Of a DNA stretch of 64,000 nucleotides, positions 1 to 8,287 are shown piece after piece. This stretch comes from an uncultured Burkholderiales bacterium. Lineage in GTDB: Bacteria > Pseudomonadota > Gammaproteobacteria > Burkholderiales > Burkholderiaceae_C. The notes beneath the pieces are model-generated. The model was not told the origin of the DNA, made no database searches, and was given only the letters and a program-made list of their open reading frames with translations. The stretch is from the NCBI GenBank assembly GCA_903832625.1, contig CAILCI010000010.1:1-64000 (forward strand), given 5' to 3'. Both the position numbers and the translations under genes were made by a program. The stretch's first letter is position 1, and the number at the start of each line of letters is the position of its first letter.

Positions 1-383
1 CCAATGGCGTGCGTAGGCACTTGACCGGTGATGACGACCATGGGAATGCTGTCCATGTACGCGGTAGCAATACCTGTGACGGCATTGGTGACGCCCGGAC
101 CTGAGGTGACCAAGGCCACGCCGACATCGCCGGTGGCACGGGCATAACCGTCGGCGGCGTGCACCGCAGCTTGCTCATGGCGCACCAGCACGTGCTGCAT
201 GGTGTCTTGCTTGTAGAGCGCGTCGTAAATGTAGAGAACGGAGCCACCGGGGTAGCCCCAGATGAATTTGACGTTTTCAGCTTGCAGGGCTTTGACCAAT
301 ATCTCAGCGCCCATCAATTCTGGGGTCGGCGACTTGGTGTCGTGGGAAGATGCGGCGTGTGTGCCGGCTTGTGGGGTGTCCAT
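1..383 (-). CDS. ilvI: acetolactate synthase large subunit (5' part, cut by window edge)
   Basis: Thiamine-diphosphate enzyme that condenses two pyruvates, or pyruvate and 2-oxobutyrate, at the first common step of branched-chain amino acid synthesis. The 127 visible residues begin with a variable stretch of about 20 residues. They then show the TPP-family N-terminal fold: [10 protein letters not shown], the catalytic glutamate in [16 protein letters not shown] (Glu70), and the substrate-binding region [19 protein letters not shown]. The start ATG is at 381-383, directly after the variable head of the protein. The rest lies beyond the window, so the symbol (ilvI versus ilvB) rests on the family only. 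It is divergent from the sigma-factor gene, with a 254-base shared upstream region. Confidence 0.9.
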   Translation of the reverse strand, partial: MDTPQAGTHAASSHDTKSPTPELMGAEILVKALQAENVKFIWGYPGGSVLYIYDALYKQDTMQHVLVRHEQAAVHAADGYARATGDVGVALVTSGPGVTNAVTGIATAYMDSIPMVVITGQVPTHAI

Positions 384-541
384 GATTAACCTTAGTGAAT
401 TTCGTGAAAGAAAAACCTGGGGTGCTTCTTCACCCACCCTTGTGAGGCGGTGTTGAAACTTTGAACCGTCAGCCATGAGCGCATTTGTTGGTCGCGCCGA
501 ACTGGGGCTCGTTTGCCATATTTGTCGGATTGCAACCGAGT

Positions 542-607
542 ATTATGGCATTGAATGTGACACACTTTGATACATTCTCACGAATAAAGCATTTCAAATG
601 CCATAAT
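542..607. promoter_or_regulatory. widely spaced inverted repeat upstream of the sigma-factor gene
   Basis: Two perfect 11-base arms, ATTATGGCATT (542-552) and AATGCCATAAT (597-607), face each other across 44 bases in the divergent ilvI/sigma intergenic region. The inner region is AT-rich and would suit a promoter. The spacing is about four helical turns, as expected for a looped or dimer-of-dimers operator. That the repeat is there is seen directly; a regulatory role is inferred. Confidence 0.35.
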
Positions 608-637
608 TCGCGTCGAATTAACACCAACTTAGACTCA

Positions 638-1207
638 GTGGCCTCCTCCAAAGAACTGTCAGACTTCCTGCAAAGCGTGGAAAAGCGTGCCTTCAAGCGC
701 TCGCTCTACCACGTTCGCGACGACGAAGCGGCTTTGGACATCGTGCAAGACAGCATGATGAAATTGGCAGAGCACTACGGCGACAAGCCCGCCGAAGAAC
801 TGCCGATGTTGTTTCAGCGCATTCTCTCCAACACCACGCTGGATTGGTTTCGTCGCAACAAAACCCGCCGCGCCTTGTTCAGCAATTTCAGCGATTTTGA
901 GTCCAGCAATGGCGAAGATGATGATTTCAACTTGCTTGAATCCATCAGTTTGGTGCAAGATTCGCCCGACACACTGAGCGAAGAAGCGAAGTTCCTCACA
1001 AATGCGAACTTCAAAGAAATTGAAGAAGAGATAGAAAAATTGCCGATGCGTCAACGAGAAGCCTTCCTGCTGCGTTATTGGGAGGAGTTGGATGTCGCGG
1101 AGACAGCATCTGCTATGGGATGTTCAGAAGGAAGTGTTAAAACCCACTGTTCACGCGCCGTTCTCGCACTCAGCAAAGCACTCACCACCAAAGGGCTCAA
1201 GCCATGA
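638..1207 (+). CDS. ECF-type RNA polymerase sigma factor
   Basis: A sigma-70 family factor of about 189 residues, the size of ECF or group-4 factors. It has region 2 (AFKRSLYHVRDDEAALDIVQ and the following PMLFQRILSNTTLDWFRR, which binds the -10 element and core polymerase). An acidic linker follows, then region 4 (LPMRQREAFLLRYWEELDVA and GCSEGSVKTHCSRA, a helix-turn-helix for the -35 element). I chose the GTG at 638 because family members begin at the ASSKELSDF motif. The reading frame stays open upstream to 485, but that extension is not sigma-like. The stop overlaps the start of the DUF3619 gene by 4 bases, so the two are translationally coupled, as sigma and anti-sigma genes often are. 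Confidence 0.85.
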   Translation: MASSKELSDFLQSVEKRAFKRSLYHVRDDEAALDIVQDSMMKLAEHYGDKPAEELPMLFQRILSNTTLDWFRRNKTRRALFSNFSDFESSNGEDDDFNLLESISLVQDSPDTLSEEAKFLTNANFKEIEEEIEKLPMRQREAFLLRYWEELDVAETASAMGCSEGSVKTHCSRAVLALSKALTTKGLKP

Positions 1208-1674
1208 AAAACAACGCACAACTTCTCATCGACCGACAAAACCAGTTTGGTTTGCGCGTTGCTGCGCGTTTAGATGCGGCTTGCAAAGACCTGCCCCACG
1301 ACATTCAAGCGCGCTTGAGCGCAGCGCGTACACGCGCCGTTGCGGCCAAAATCACCTCGCACATTCAGGTTCGAGCCAGCCAAGTAGTGGGGCAATCCAG
1401 TGGCTCAGCGTTGTTGGGCATGGGCGCAGACGAGGGCTTGAATTTATGGAACCGCTTGGCTTCGCTTTTGCCTTTGGTGGCCTTGGTAGCGGGTTTAGGC
1501 TTGATTCAACATTTGGTGGACAACATGCGCGTGGACGAATTGACCGAAGTGGATTCGGCTATGTTGTCTGACGACTTGCCTCCAACCGCCTACGCCGACC
1601 CCGGTTTTTTGCAGTTTCTCAAAATGCCGCTGACTACCAGCGAGAGCGAAACCTCTAGCGAGACCAAAGAATAA
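1204..1674 (+). CDS. DUF3619 family membrane protein, possible anti-sigma partner
   Basis: A 156-residue protein. Its N-terminal half is charged and helical (ARLDAACKDLPHDIQARLSA), followed by one clear membrane segment near residues 89-105 (LLPLVALVAGLGLIQ) and an acidic tail. It resembles the DUF3619 family found in Burkholderiales next to sigma-factor genes. The start codon overlaps the sigma-factor stop (ATGA). The layout of a cytoplasmic helical part plus a single membrane helix, together with the coupling, fits a membrane-bound anti-sigma factor. This role is inferred from context, since no zinc-binding anti-sigma motif is present. Confidence 0.7.
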   Translation: MKNNAQLLIDRQNQFGLRVAARLDAACKDLPHDIQARLSAARTRAVAAKITSHIQVRASQVVGQSSGSALLGMGADEGLNLWNRLASLLPLVALVAGLGLIQHLVDNMRVDELTEVDSAMLSDDLPPTAYADPGFLQFLKMPLTTSESETSSETKE

Positions 1675-1678
1675 ACAC

Positions 1679-2287
1679 ATGCTGCGCCTGACTCGTATCC
1701 CGCACACTTTTGTGACCATGCTCTTGGTTGCGAATTGTTGGGGCGCGTCAGTGTGGGCACAACCAGCACCCGCCGACAAAATCTCTGCCGACAAGCCTGC
1801 CCTGGTCGTTGCGGGCAAGCCCACTTGGAGCGAACTCACCGCCGAACAACGCCAAGCCTTGGCTCCTTTGGCCGAACAATGGGCCAGCATTCCTGAGGTC
1901 GGCAAACGCAAGTGGCTCAATATTTCGCGCAACTTTGACCAACTCAGCGCCGAAGAAAAATCTTTGGTGCAAGGCCGTATGCGCGAATGGGCCGCTTTGA
2001 GCCCGCAACAGCGCAACGTCGCACGCTTGAACTACGCCGACGCCAAACAGCTCTCGCAAGACGAAAAACGCGCCAAATGGGAAGCCTATCAAGCCTTGAG
2101 CCCAGAGGCCAAGCAAAAGCTAGCCACCCAACAACAAAAGCCCGCCCCCAACGGCGCTGCGCCTGCCATCAAGCCACAACCCGCACAAAAGCTGGCTTCT
2201 CTGCCCGCGCCTAGCGACAGCAAACCGCTGCCGCGCATTGACACGCAGCAGTCCAATCCTGTCACTTTGCTGCCTGCACAGCATTAA
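1679..2287 (+). CDS. DUF3106 family exported protein
   Basis: A 202-residue protein starting with a probable signal peptide (hydrophobic TFVTMLLVANCWGASVWA, cleavage near residue 27). The mature part carries repeated short units of the type LxxEQRQALAPLAEQW, WLNISRNFDQLSAEE and MREWAALSPQQRN, typical of DUF3106. The C-terminus is a low-complexity Ala/Pro/Gln tail. It likely works in the periplasm, and its biochemical function is unknown. It lies 4 bases after the DUF3619 gene in what looks like one operon with the sigma factor, so it could be a target or a sensor part of that regulatory module. Confidence 0.75.
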   Translation: MLRLTRIPHTFVTMLLVANCWGASVWAQPAPADKISADKPALVVAGKPTWSELTAEQRQALAPLAEQWASIPEVGKRKWLNISRNFDQLSAEEKSLVQGRMREWAALSPQQRNVARLNYADAKQLSQDEKRAKWEAYQALSPEAKQKLATQQQKPAPNGAAPAIKPQPAQKLASLPAPSDSKPLPRIDTQQSNPVTLLPAQH

Positions 2288-2312
2288 ATCTGTCCCCCTG
2301 CTTTCTTCTTTC

Positions 2313-2831
2313 ATGATTTCTGAAGCTTCTCAAGCCCAGCAGACGCGTCTTCTGGCACCTCGTCTTTTGCGTCGAATGGCGTGTTGGATGTATGAAGGTT
2401 TGTTGCTCTTTGGTGTGGTGTTCATCTCTGGCTATTTGTTCAGCACTTTGACGCAAACCCGCAATGCCTTGGACAACCGCCATGCGCTGCAAGCTTTTTT
2501 ATTTCTCGTCTTTGCGGTTTATTTTTCTTGGTTTGGCAACAAAGGCCAAACCTTGGCGATGAAGACTTGGAATATTCGATTGGTCGATGTCCATGGCCAA
2601 GCGGTCACGCGCCAACGTGCTTTTTTGCGCTACGTGCTGAGCTGGATTTGGTTCTTACCCCCCTTGGTGGCGGTTGCGCCCTATGAACTCAGCGGCGGCG
2701 AGGTGATGGTGATTTGCTTGGGTTGGGTGGCTGTGTGGGCGATTTTGAGCCGTTTTCAAACTGACAAACAGTTTTGGCATGATGTATGGGCTGGCACCCG
2801 CCTGATTCACTCAGAACCTCTGAGCCGATAA
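2313..2831 (+). CDS. RDD family membrane protein
   Basis: A 172-residue integral membrane protein of the RDD family. It has the expected N-terminal Arg-rich motif (LLAPRLLRRMACWMYEGLLLF). Three to four hydrophobic helices follow, around residues 20-40, 60-75, 100-125 and 130-150. Family transport function is poorly defined; some members act as ion exchangers. I chose the ATG at 2313 (MISEASQAQQTRLLAP) because an in-frame upstream extension would overlap the DUF3106 gene and add a non-family N-terminus. It lies 25 bases after DUF3106 on the same strand. Confidence 0.8.
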   Translation: MISEASQAQQTRLLAPRLLRRMACWMYEGLLLFGVVFISGYLFSTLTQTRNALDNRHALQAFLFLVFAVYFSWFGNKGQTLAMKTWNIRLVDVHGQAVTRQRAFLRYVLSWIWFLPPLVAVAPYELSGGEVMVICLGWVAVWAILSRFQTDKQFWHDVWAGTRLIHSEPLSR

Positions 2832-2864
2832 ACCCCTGAGCCATTGAGCCAATCCCGTCCAAAC

Positions 2865-3251
2865 ATGCACGAAGAAGTCAACCCACAAAAAGCCCGCACC
2901 GGCTTTAGCCGCGTCTGGCACGCGTTTGGATATTCCATTAGTGGCCTCAAAGCCGCTTGGTATGAAAAAGCCTTTCGTCAAGAAGCTATTTTTTCAGTGG
3001 TGATGATTCCCAGCGCTTTTTGGGTGGGGCAAAGTTGGGTAGAAATTGCCCTCCTGATTGGCTCTATTTTGTTGGTCATGATTGTTGAGCTGCTCAACAC
3101 AGGCATCGAATCAGCCATTGACCGCATTGGCCCCGAATGGCACGCCTTGGCCAAACGCGCCAAAGACATGGGCAGCGCCGCTGTTCTTATGTCTTTGCTG
3201 TTTTGCCTGGGTATTTGGGGTGCGGCGATTCGTGCTTTGGTGCTGGCATGA
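2865..3251 (+). CDS. dgkA: diacylglycerol kinase
   Basis: Small membrane enzyme (128 residues, usual size about 120) that phosphorylates diacylglycerol with ATP, recycling the lipid left by periplasmic glycan synthesis. The family signature VELLNTGIESAIDRIGPEWH is present, with the following RAKDMGSAAV segment, and there are three membrane helices. The ATG at 2865 gives MHEEVNPQKARTGFSRVW; an alternative TTG at 2844 would add seven residues. The stop overlaps the start of the next gene by 4 bases. Confidence 0.88.
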   Translation: MHEEVNPQKARTGFSRVWHAFGYSISGLKAAWYEKAFRQEAIFSVVMIPSAFWVGQSWVEIALLIGSILLVMIVELLNTGIESAIDRIGPEWHALAKRAKDMGSAAVLMSLLFCLGIWGAAIRALVLA

Positions 3252-3850
3252 GCAGCACAGCGTCAAAAGCACCCGCTTTTTCAATATGCGTTTATTGCGG
3301 CTCGCGCAGTGGCGTCTCGCCAGCGTATGCCGAAGTTGCTCAGCGTGTAGGCCAATGGATTGGCGACCACGGCGGCCAATTGGTCTATGGTGGCGGCAAC
3401 AACGGTTTGATGGGCTTGGTGGCGCAATCTGCGGCCCAAGCGGGCGCACGGGTGGTGGGCATCATTCCCAAAGCCTTGCAAACCTTAGAGAACACGCGCC
3501 ACGCTTGCACCGAGCTGCATGTGGTGGACAACATGCATGAGCGCAAACGCATGATGGCCGAACGCGCCGACGCTTTCATCGCCCTGCCCGGCGGTATTGG
3601 AACATTTGAAGAGTTTTTTGAAGTCTGGACGTGGCGTCAACTGGGCTACCACGACAAACCGATTGGCTTGCTCAATACCAACGGCTATTACAACGGGCTG
3701 ATTGACTTTGCCCAACACAGCGTAGGGCAAGGTTTTTTGAGCGAAAAACAACTCGATTTGGTGCGCTTTGGCACCGAACCCGAGGAAATGTTGCAAGCCT
3801 TGGTGCAAGCGGCTGGGTTTGTGCCGCCTGCTGAATTCAAAAATATTTAA
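3248..3850 (+). CDS. LOG family protein (TIGR00730, nucleotide 5'-monophosphate phosphoribohydrolase-like)
   Basis: A 200-residue Rossmann-fold protein. It shows the N-terminal SICVYCGSRSGVSPAY, the glycine-rich LVYGGGNNGLMGLVA and the diagnostic PGGIGTFEEFFEVWTWRQLG motif with catalytic Arg/Glu. Family members split cytokinin ribotides or other nucleoside monophosphates to the base and ribose phosphate. The bacterial role outside plant-associated species is often nucleotide housekeeping. The start ATG at 3248 overlaps the dgkA stop (ATGA). Confidence 0.88.
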   Translation: MSSTASKAPAFSICVYCGSRSGVSPAYAEVAQRVGQWIGDHGGQLVYGGGNNGLMGLVAQSAAQAGARVVGIIPKALQTLENTRHACTELHVVDNMHERKRMMAERADAFIALPGGIGTFEEFFEVWTWRQLGYHDKPIGLLNTNGYYNGLIDFAQHSVGQGFLSEKQLDLVRFGTEPEEMLQALVQAAGFVPPAEFKNI

Positions 3851-3856
3851 AACACG

Positions 3857-3880
3857 GGGCTGGGTGCAGCCCAGCATTGT
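3857..3880. terminator. hairpin between convergent LOG and glnB genes
   Basis: GCTGGG (3859-3864) pairs with CCCAGC (3870-3875) around a TGCAG loop, in the 30-base gap between two convergent stops. There is no strong T-tract on either side, so it is at best a weak bidirectional terminator. Confidence 0.4.
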
Positions 3881-4234
<354 letters not shown>

Positions 4235-4249
4235 TCAAAAAACATGTGC

Positions 4250-5935
4250 TCAGGCACGAAACTTATTGGTAATAGGATAACGCCAATCTTTACCAAAACT
4301 GCGGTGCGTGACGCGAATTCCTACCGGAGACTGGCGGCGCTTGTATTCATTGAGGCGAATCAAACGCGTGACCTTCTCCACATCGGCTTTGTCAAATCCA
4401 GCGGCAATGATGTCGGCGGAGCTTTGATCGTTTTCCATATAGCGCGAGACAATTTCGTCCAACACGTCGTAGGGCGGCAAGCTGTCTTGGTCTTTTTGGT
4501 CGGGACGCAATTCGGCGCTGGGGGGGCGTGTGATGATGCGCTCTGGAATGGGGTTGGCGCCCGTGCCGTAAGGATCGTGCGCGTTGCGCCAAAGTGCGAG
4601 TTTGAACACCAGTGTTTTGGCCACGTCTTTGATGACGGCAAAGCCGCCCGCCATGTCGCCATACAACGTGCAATAGCCCGTCGCCATTTCGCTTTTGTTG
4701 CCGGTGGTCAGCACAATTGAGCCAAATTTGTTGGACAAGGCCATGAGCAGCGTGCCACGAATGCGGGCTTGGATGTTTTCTTCCGTTGTGTCTAAGGCCG
4801 TGCCTGCAAAGTTGCTTTGCAGCGTATTCAAAAACGCTTCGAATTCGGGCACGATGGACAATTCTTCGTAGCGCACGCCCAAGCGCTGCGCCATGTCGCG
4901 GGCATCCAGCCAGCTGATTTCTGCGGTGTAGGGCGACGGCATCATGACGGCGCGTACTTTGTCGGCGCCCAGCGCATCGACCGCAATGGCCATGACCAAG
5001 GCTGAATCGATGCCGCCCGACAAACCCAGCAAAGCGCCGGGAAAACCGTTTTTGCCCACATAGTCGCGCACACCCAATACCAAAGCGTGCCACAAATCGG
5101 CCTCTAGGCTGGCGTGGGGCGCGGTGGTGGCAGACAGCAAAACTGTGCCATGTTTGGCTTGCGGCGTGGCCTTGTTTGGCGCAACAGCCACAGCAAAAAG
5201 CTCTTCGCCAAAACTCACGGCCCTGCCCGCCAAACTTTGGTCGGCATTCAAAGCAAAAGATCGGCCTTCAAACACCACCTCGTCTTGTCCACCCACCAAA
5301 TGGGCGTAAATGAGGGGCAAGCCGGTGTCGCGCACACGTTCGCGCATGGCGTTTTCGCGCTCGTCGCCTTTGCCCACATGAAACGGCGACGCATTGATGA
5401 CCGCCAAAATGTCTGCGCCTGCGGCTTGGGTGTCTAGCGCGGGTTGGGCAAACCAAGCGTCTTCGCAAATCAGCAGCCCCACGCGCACGCCTTGCACCTC
5501 AAACACACAGGGCGCGTGGCCGGGCATGAAATAGCGTCGTTCGTCAAATACTTGGTAATTGGGCAATTCGCGTTTGGCGTATTGCGCCACCACGCGGCCT
5601 TCGCACAGCACGCTGGCCATGTTGAGGCGGCGCTGCACGGCGACCGAGCGGCTGCGTTCGTCACCGCCGCTGGGGTGGCCGACCACCACATGCAAGTCTT
5701 TCAACCCTGCCAATTCATGGGCCATGGTTTTGAGGGCATCATCACAGGCTAGGATGAAGGATGGACGCAAAAACAAATCTTCCGCCGCATAGCCGCACAA
5801 CGACAGCTCGGGCGTGAGCAACAGACGCGCACCTTGTGCATAAGCCGTTTGTGCGGCGTGGATGATTTTTTGCGCGTTACCCGCGATGTCGCCCACAACA
5901 AAGTTCAATTGAGCAACACTGATTTTGAAAGACAT
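4250..5935 (-). CDS. nadE: glutamine-dependent NAD+ synthetase
   Basis: Last step of NAD synthesis: nicotinic acid adenine dinucleotide is amidated using ammonia taken from glutamine. The 561 residues form two domains. The N-terminal nitrilase-type glutaminase has its Glu-Lys-Cys triad at Glu43 (TPELSLCGY), Lys121 (YAKRELPNY) and Cys157 (LLICEDAW). The synthetase domain has the ATP pyrophosphatase P-loop SGGIDS at 306-311 and later LTTGNKSEMATGY. The domain order and length match the two-domain bacterial enzyme. It is followed by glnB. Confidence 0.96.
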   Translation of the reverse strand: MSFKISVAQLNFVVGDIAGNAQKIIHAAQTAYAQGARLLLTPELSLCGYAAEDLFLRPSFILACDDALKTMAHELAGLKDLHVVVGHPSGGDERSRSVAVQRRLNMASVLCEGRVVAQYAKRELPNYQVFDERRYFMPGHAPCVFEVQGVRVGLLICEDAWFAQPALDTQAAGADILAVINASPFHVGKGDERENAMRERVRDTGLPLIYAHLVGGQDEVVFEGRSFALNADQSLAGRAVSFGEELFAVAVAPNKATPQAKHGTVLLSATTAPHASLEADLWHALVLGVRDYVGKNGFPGALLGLSGGIDSALVMAIAVDALGADKVRAVMMPSPYTAEISWLDARDMAQRLGVRYEELSIVPEFEAFLNTLQSNFAGTALDTTEENIQARIRGTLLMALSNKFGSIVLTTGNKSEMATGYCTLYGDMAGGFAVIKDVAKTLVFKLALWRNAHDPYGTGANPIPERIITRPPSAELRPDQKDQDSLPPYDVLDEIVSRYMENDQSSADIIAAGFDKADVEKVTRLIRLNEYKRRQSPVGIRVTHRSFGKDWRYPITNKFRA

Positions 5936-5963
5936 GGTGGCGGGTTATTCGTCAGAGTGAAAC

Positions 5964-7130
5964 ATGCAAGAAAAACACAAGAATTATCTCACCCGCATCG
6001 ATGACGACCCGCAAGCACTGGACGCCGCGCCATGGGACGCCTTGTGTGCAGCGCAAGACCTGCCCTCGCCTTTCATGCGCCACGCCTATTTGTCGGCGCT
6101 GCACACCAGCCACAGCGCTTGCGCCAAAACCGGCTGGGCCGTGCAGTTTGTCAGCCTGTGGCTGCACGACAGCTTGCAAGCCGCGTGCGCGCTGTATGTC
6201 AAAAACCATTCGTATGGCGAATACGTGTTTGACTGGCCGTGGGCCAATGCTTACGAGCAACACGGCCTGAGCTATTACCCCAAAGCGGTGATTGCCGTGC
6301 CTTTCACGCCCGTGCCCGGTTCGCGCTTGCTGGCGGTGGATGACGCGGCTCGCCAAGCTTTGCTGCACGCCTGCATAGAGCACGCCAAGGCTTTGAATGT
6401 GTCGTCCTTGCACCTGTTGTTTGACAGCCCCGCCGACCGCGCGGCGGTGCACGCCTTGCAATTGCTGGAACGCCAAACCGTGCAATTTCATTGGCACAAC
6501 GCGGGTTTTGAAAACTTCGATGCGTTTTTAGCCAGCTTGAACCAAGAAAAACGCAAAAAAATCAAACAAGAGCGCCGTCGCGTGGCGGATGCGGGCGTGA
6601 GTTTCAGCGTGCACCAGGGCACAGCCATCACCTCGGCGCAATGGGATTTTTTCTACGACTGCTACGAACGCACTTACCTCGAACACGGCAATGCGCCTTA
6701 TTTGACGCGGGCGTTTTTTGAGCAGATGCAGCACACCATGCCCGAAAACTGGGTGTTGTTCATCGCCCAGCGCGAAGGCCGCGCCATTGCCAGCAGCTTG
6801 ATTGGCGTGCAAGACCTCGGCACAGCCCACGCTGTGGCGTATGGCCGCTATTGGGGCGCGCTAGAGCGGGTGGATTGCCTACATTTTGAAGCGTGTTATT
6901 ACCAACCGCTGATGTGGTGCATCGCCCACGGCGTGAGCCGATTTGAAGGCGGCGCACAAGGTGAACACAAAATGTCTCGCGCCTTGATGCCCACACCCAC
7001 CTACAGCGCCCACTGGTTGGCACATCCCGCATTTGCCGATGCGGTGGAGCGGTTTTTGGAACGAGAAACGGCGGGCGTGGAAGGTTATTTGGAGAGTTTG
7101 GCGGCTCGCTCGCCGTTTAAGCATTCATGA
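5964..7130 (+). CDS. FemAB/GNAT-like acyltransferase (PF04339-type peptidoglycan family protein)
   Basis: A 388-residue protein with two GNAT-like halves typical of the FemAB-like group named for peptidogalycan biosynthesis or recognition. Recognisable stretches are FMRHAYLSALHTSHSA near the N-terminus, the lysine/arginine-rich LNQEKRKKIKQERRR in the middle and FEGGAQGEHKMSRALMPTPT near the C-terminus. There is no signal peptide or membrane segment. The precise acyl donor and acceptor are not known. It is divergent from nadE, with 28 bases between the starts, so the promoters overlap. Confidence 0.8.
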   Translation: MQEKHKNYLTRIDDDPQALDAAPWDALCAAQDLPSPFMRHAYLSALHTSHSACAKTGWAVQFVSLWLHDSLQAACALYVKNHSYGEYVFDWPWANAYEQHGLSYYPKAVIAVPFTPVPGSRLLAVDDAARQALLHACIEHAKALNVSSLHLLFDSPADRAAVHALQLLERQTVQFHWHNAGFENFDAFLASLNQEKRKKIKQERRRVADAGVSFSVHQGTAITSAQWDFFYDCYERTYLEHGNAPYLTRAFFEQMQHTMPENWVLFIAQREGRAIASSLIGVQDLGTAHAVAYGRYWGALERVDCLHFEACYYQPLMWCIAHGVSRFEGGAQGEHKMSRALMPTPTYSAHWLAHPAFADAVERFLERETAGVEGYLESLAARSPFKHS

Positions 7131-7225
7131 GAGCAAGCTTTAGGCATTGCACTGATTGCTTCAATTCGCGAAATATTTAAATTCGCCAACAACGCATTTC
7201 CAACATTTCCCATCAGTATTAACAA

Positions 7226-7277
7226 GATGCTAAAAACCGAAGTGTCCAATCGTTTGGACACTTCGGTTTTTAGCATC
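7226..7277. repeat. perfect 52-base palindrome, copy 1
   Basis: Arms of 24 bases (7226-7249 and 7254-7277) are perfectly complementary around a four-base TCGT loop. The inner core GAAGTGTCCAA/TTGGACACTTC is shared with a second palindrome about 100 bases further on. The outer arms (GATGCTAAAAACC) differ between the copies. The run of A on the left and T on the right would allow bidirectional termination, but the arms are longer than a usual terminator. Confidence 0.85.
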
Positions 7278-7379
7278 TCGACAAAATCACCAAAAATCAT
7301 AGCTTTTCAATGGTTTTCGTAGCTTAAAAAAACCTCAACAGCGCGTTACCCCCTGTTTTCCAGCTAATTCCCAAAAGAT

Positions 7380-7425
7380 GAAAAAACACGAAGTGTCCAA
7401 TCGATTGGACACTTCGTGTTTTTTC
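7380..7425. repeat. perfect 46-base palindrome, copy 2
   Basis: The sequence is fully self-complementary from 7380 to 7425, with TCGA at the centre. It has the same GAAGTGTCCAATCG core as copy 1, flanked by GAAAAAACAC and GTGTTTTTTC. In transcripts from either strand it would form a long hairpin followed by U residues, so it may act as a bidirectional terminator. The reuse of an 11-base core in two palindromes points to a repeat family. Confidence 0.85.
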
Positions 7426-7480
7426 TGGATTTGAGCTTTTTTCTAAGGCGTGAACAAATCGTCAAAACTCACTTTGCTCA

Positions 7481-7511
7481 ACAAAAAAAATGCCCTCATC
7501 AGAGGGCATTT
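7481..7511 (-). terminator. rho-independent terminator of ppa
   Basis: Read on the minus strand, AATGCCCTCT pairs with AGGGCATT through a GATG-type loop and is followed by eight T residues, starting about 25 bases past the ppa stop. Confidence 0.85.
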
Positions 7512-7534
7512 GGATTGTCTGAAGCAGACAAAGA

Positions 7535-8071
7535 TCAAGCATTCGCCTTGTGATAAGCCGCAATGCCATCCATGATTTCTTTTTTGGCTGACTCTGGGCC
7601 TTCCCAGCCTTTGATCTTGACCCATTTGCCTTTTTCCAAATCTTTGTAGTGTTCAAAGAAGTGCGCAATGGTGCGCAGGCGCAGCTCGTTCATGTCTTCT
7701 GGTTTTTGCCAGTGGCTGTAGATGGGCAAAATTTTGTCGGTGGGCACTGCCAAGACTTTGCCGTCTTGTCCGCCTTCGTCTTCCATCAACAAAATGCCGA
7801 TGGGGCGGCATGGGACGACCACACCTGGAATCAGCGGGAAAGGCGTGATGACCAACACATCCACCGGGTCGCCGTCACCGGCGATGGTTTTGGGCACATA
7901 ACCGTAGTTGGTGGGGTAGTGCATGGCCGTACCCATGAAGCGGTCCACGAAGATCGCGCCGGATTCTTTGTCCACTTCGTATTTCACGGGATCAGCGTTC
8001 ATCGGAATTTCGATGATCACGTTGAAGGCTTCGGGTGCATTCTTACCAGGATGAACTTTATCTAAGGACAT
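7535..8071 (-). CDS. ppa: inorganic pyrophosphatase, soluble family I
   Basis: Hydrolyses pyrophosphate to two phosphates in the cytoplasm and pulls biosynthetic reactions forward. The 178 residues match family I. Key stretches are EIPMNADPVKYEVDKESGAIFVDRF (read in shorter blocks), HYPTNYGYVPKT, and the metal-binding signature DGDPVDVLVITPFPL with its three aspartates, followed by DEGGQDGKVLAVP. It is divergent from the membrane-bound pyrophosphatase gene hppA, so both enzymes for the same substrate sit back to back over a 216-base shared region. Confidence 0.95.
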   Translation of the reverse strand: MSLDKVHPGKNAPEAFNVIIEIPMNADPVKYEVDKESGAIFVDRFMGTAMHYPTNYGYVPKTIAGDGDPVDVLVITPFPLIPGVVVPCRPIGILLMEDEGGQDGKVLAVPTDKILPIYSHWQKPEDMNELRLRTIAHFFEHYKDLEKGKWVKIKGWEGPESAKKEIMDGIAAYHKANA

Positions 8072-8287
8072 GGTGTCTCGTTTGAGGTTGAAAAATGAAT
8101 GAATTCACTAGGATTAACCCCGATTTTACTTTCATGAGGCTTTCGAACTCACAACAAAGCCTATAAAGTGTCTTGGTTGGCCAATCACAGCGCAAGGTTT
8201 TCCTTGTTGGCTGGAGGAAGCAACGCAGCGGTGAAGCCGTTTTGCGTGGCTTCACCTTCAGTGCGAAACAACAATCAAGGAGACCTT

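Larger units (their letters stand above)
7131..7534. other. intergenic region between convergent genes, without a coding gene
   Basis: This 404-base AT-rich gap lies between the ends of the FemAB-like gene and ppa. It holds two large related palindromes and the ppa terminator, annotated separately. Between the palindromes (7278-7379) I see no conserved frame or RNA signature. Confidence 0.7.

Noticed and set aside
485-637. An N-terminal extension of the sigma factor from the ATG at 485
   Set aside because: The added 51 residues are unlike sigma factors and run through the likely promoter and inverted repeat.
7131-7534. A CRISPR or small-RNA locus in the palindrome region
   Set aside because: There are only two palindromes with different outer arms and no regular spacers, and no promoter-like RNA gene structure could be supported.
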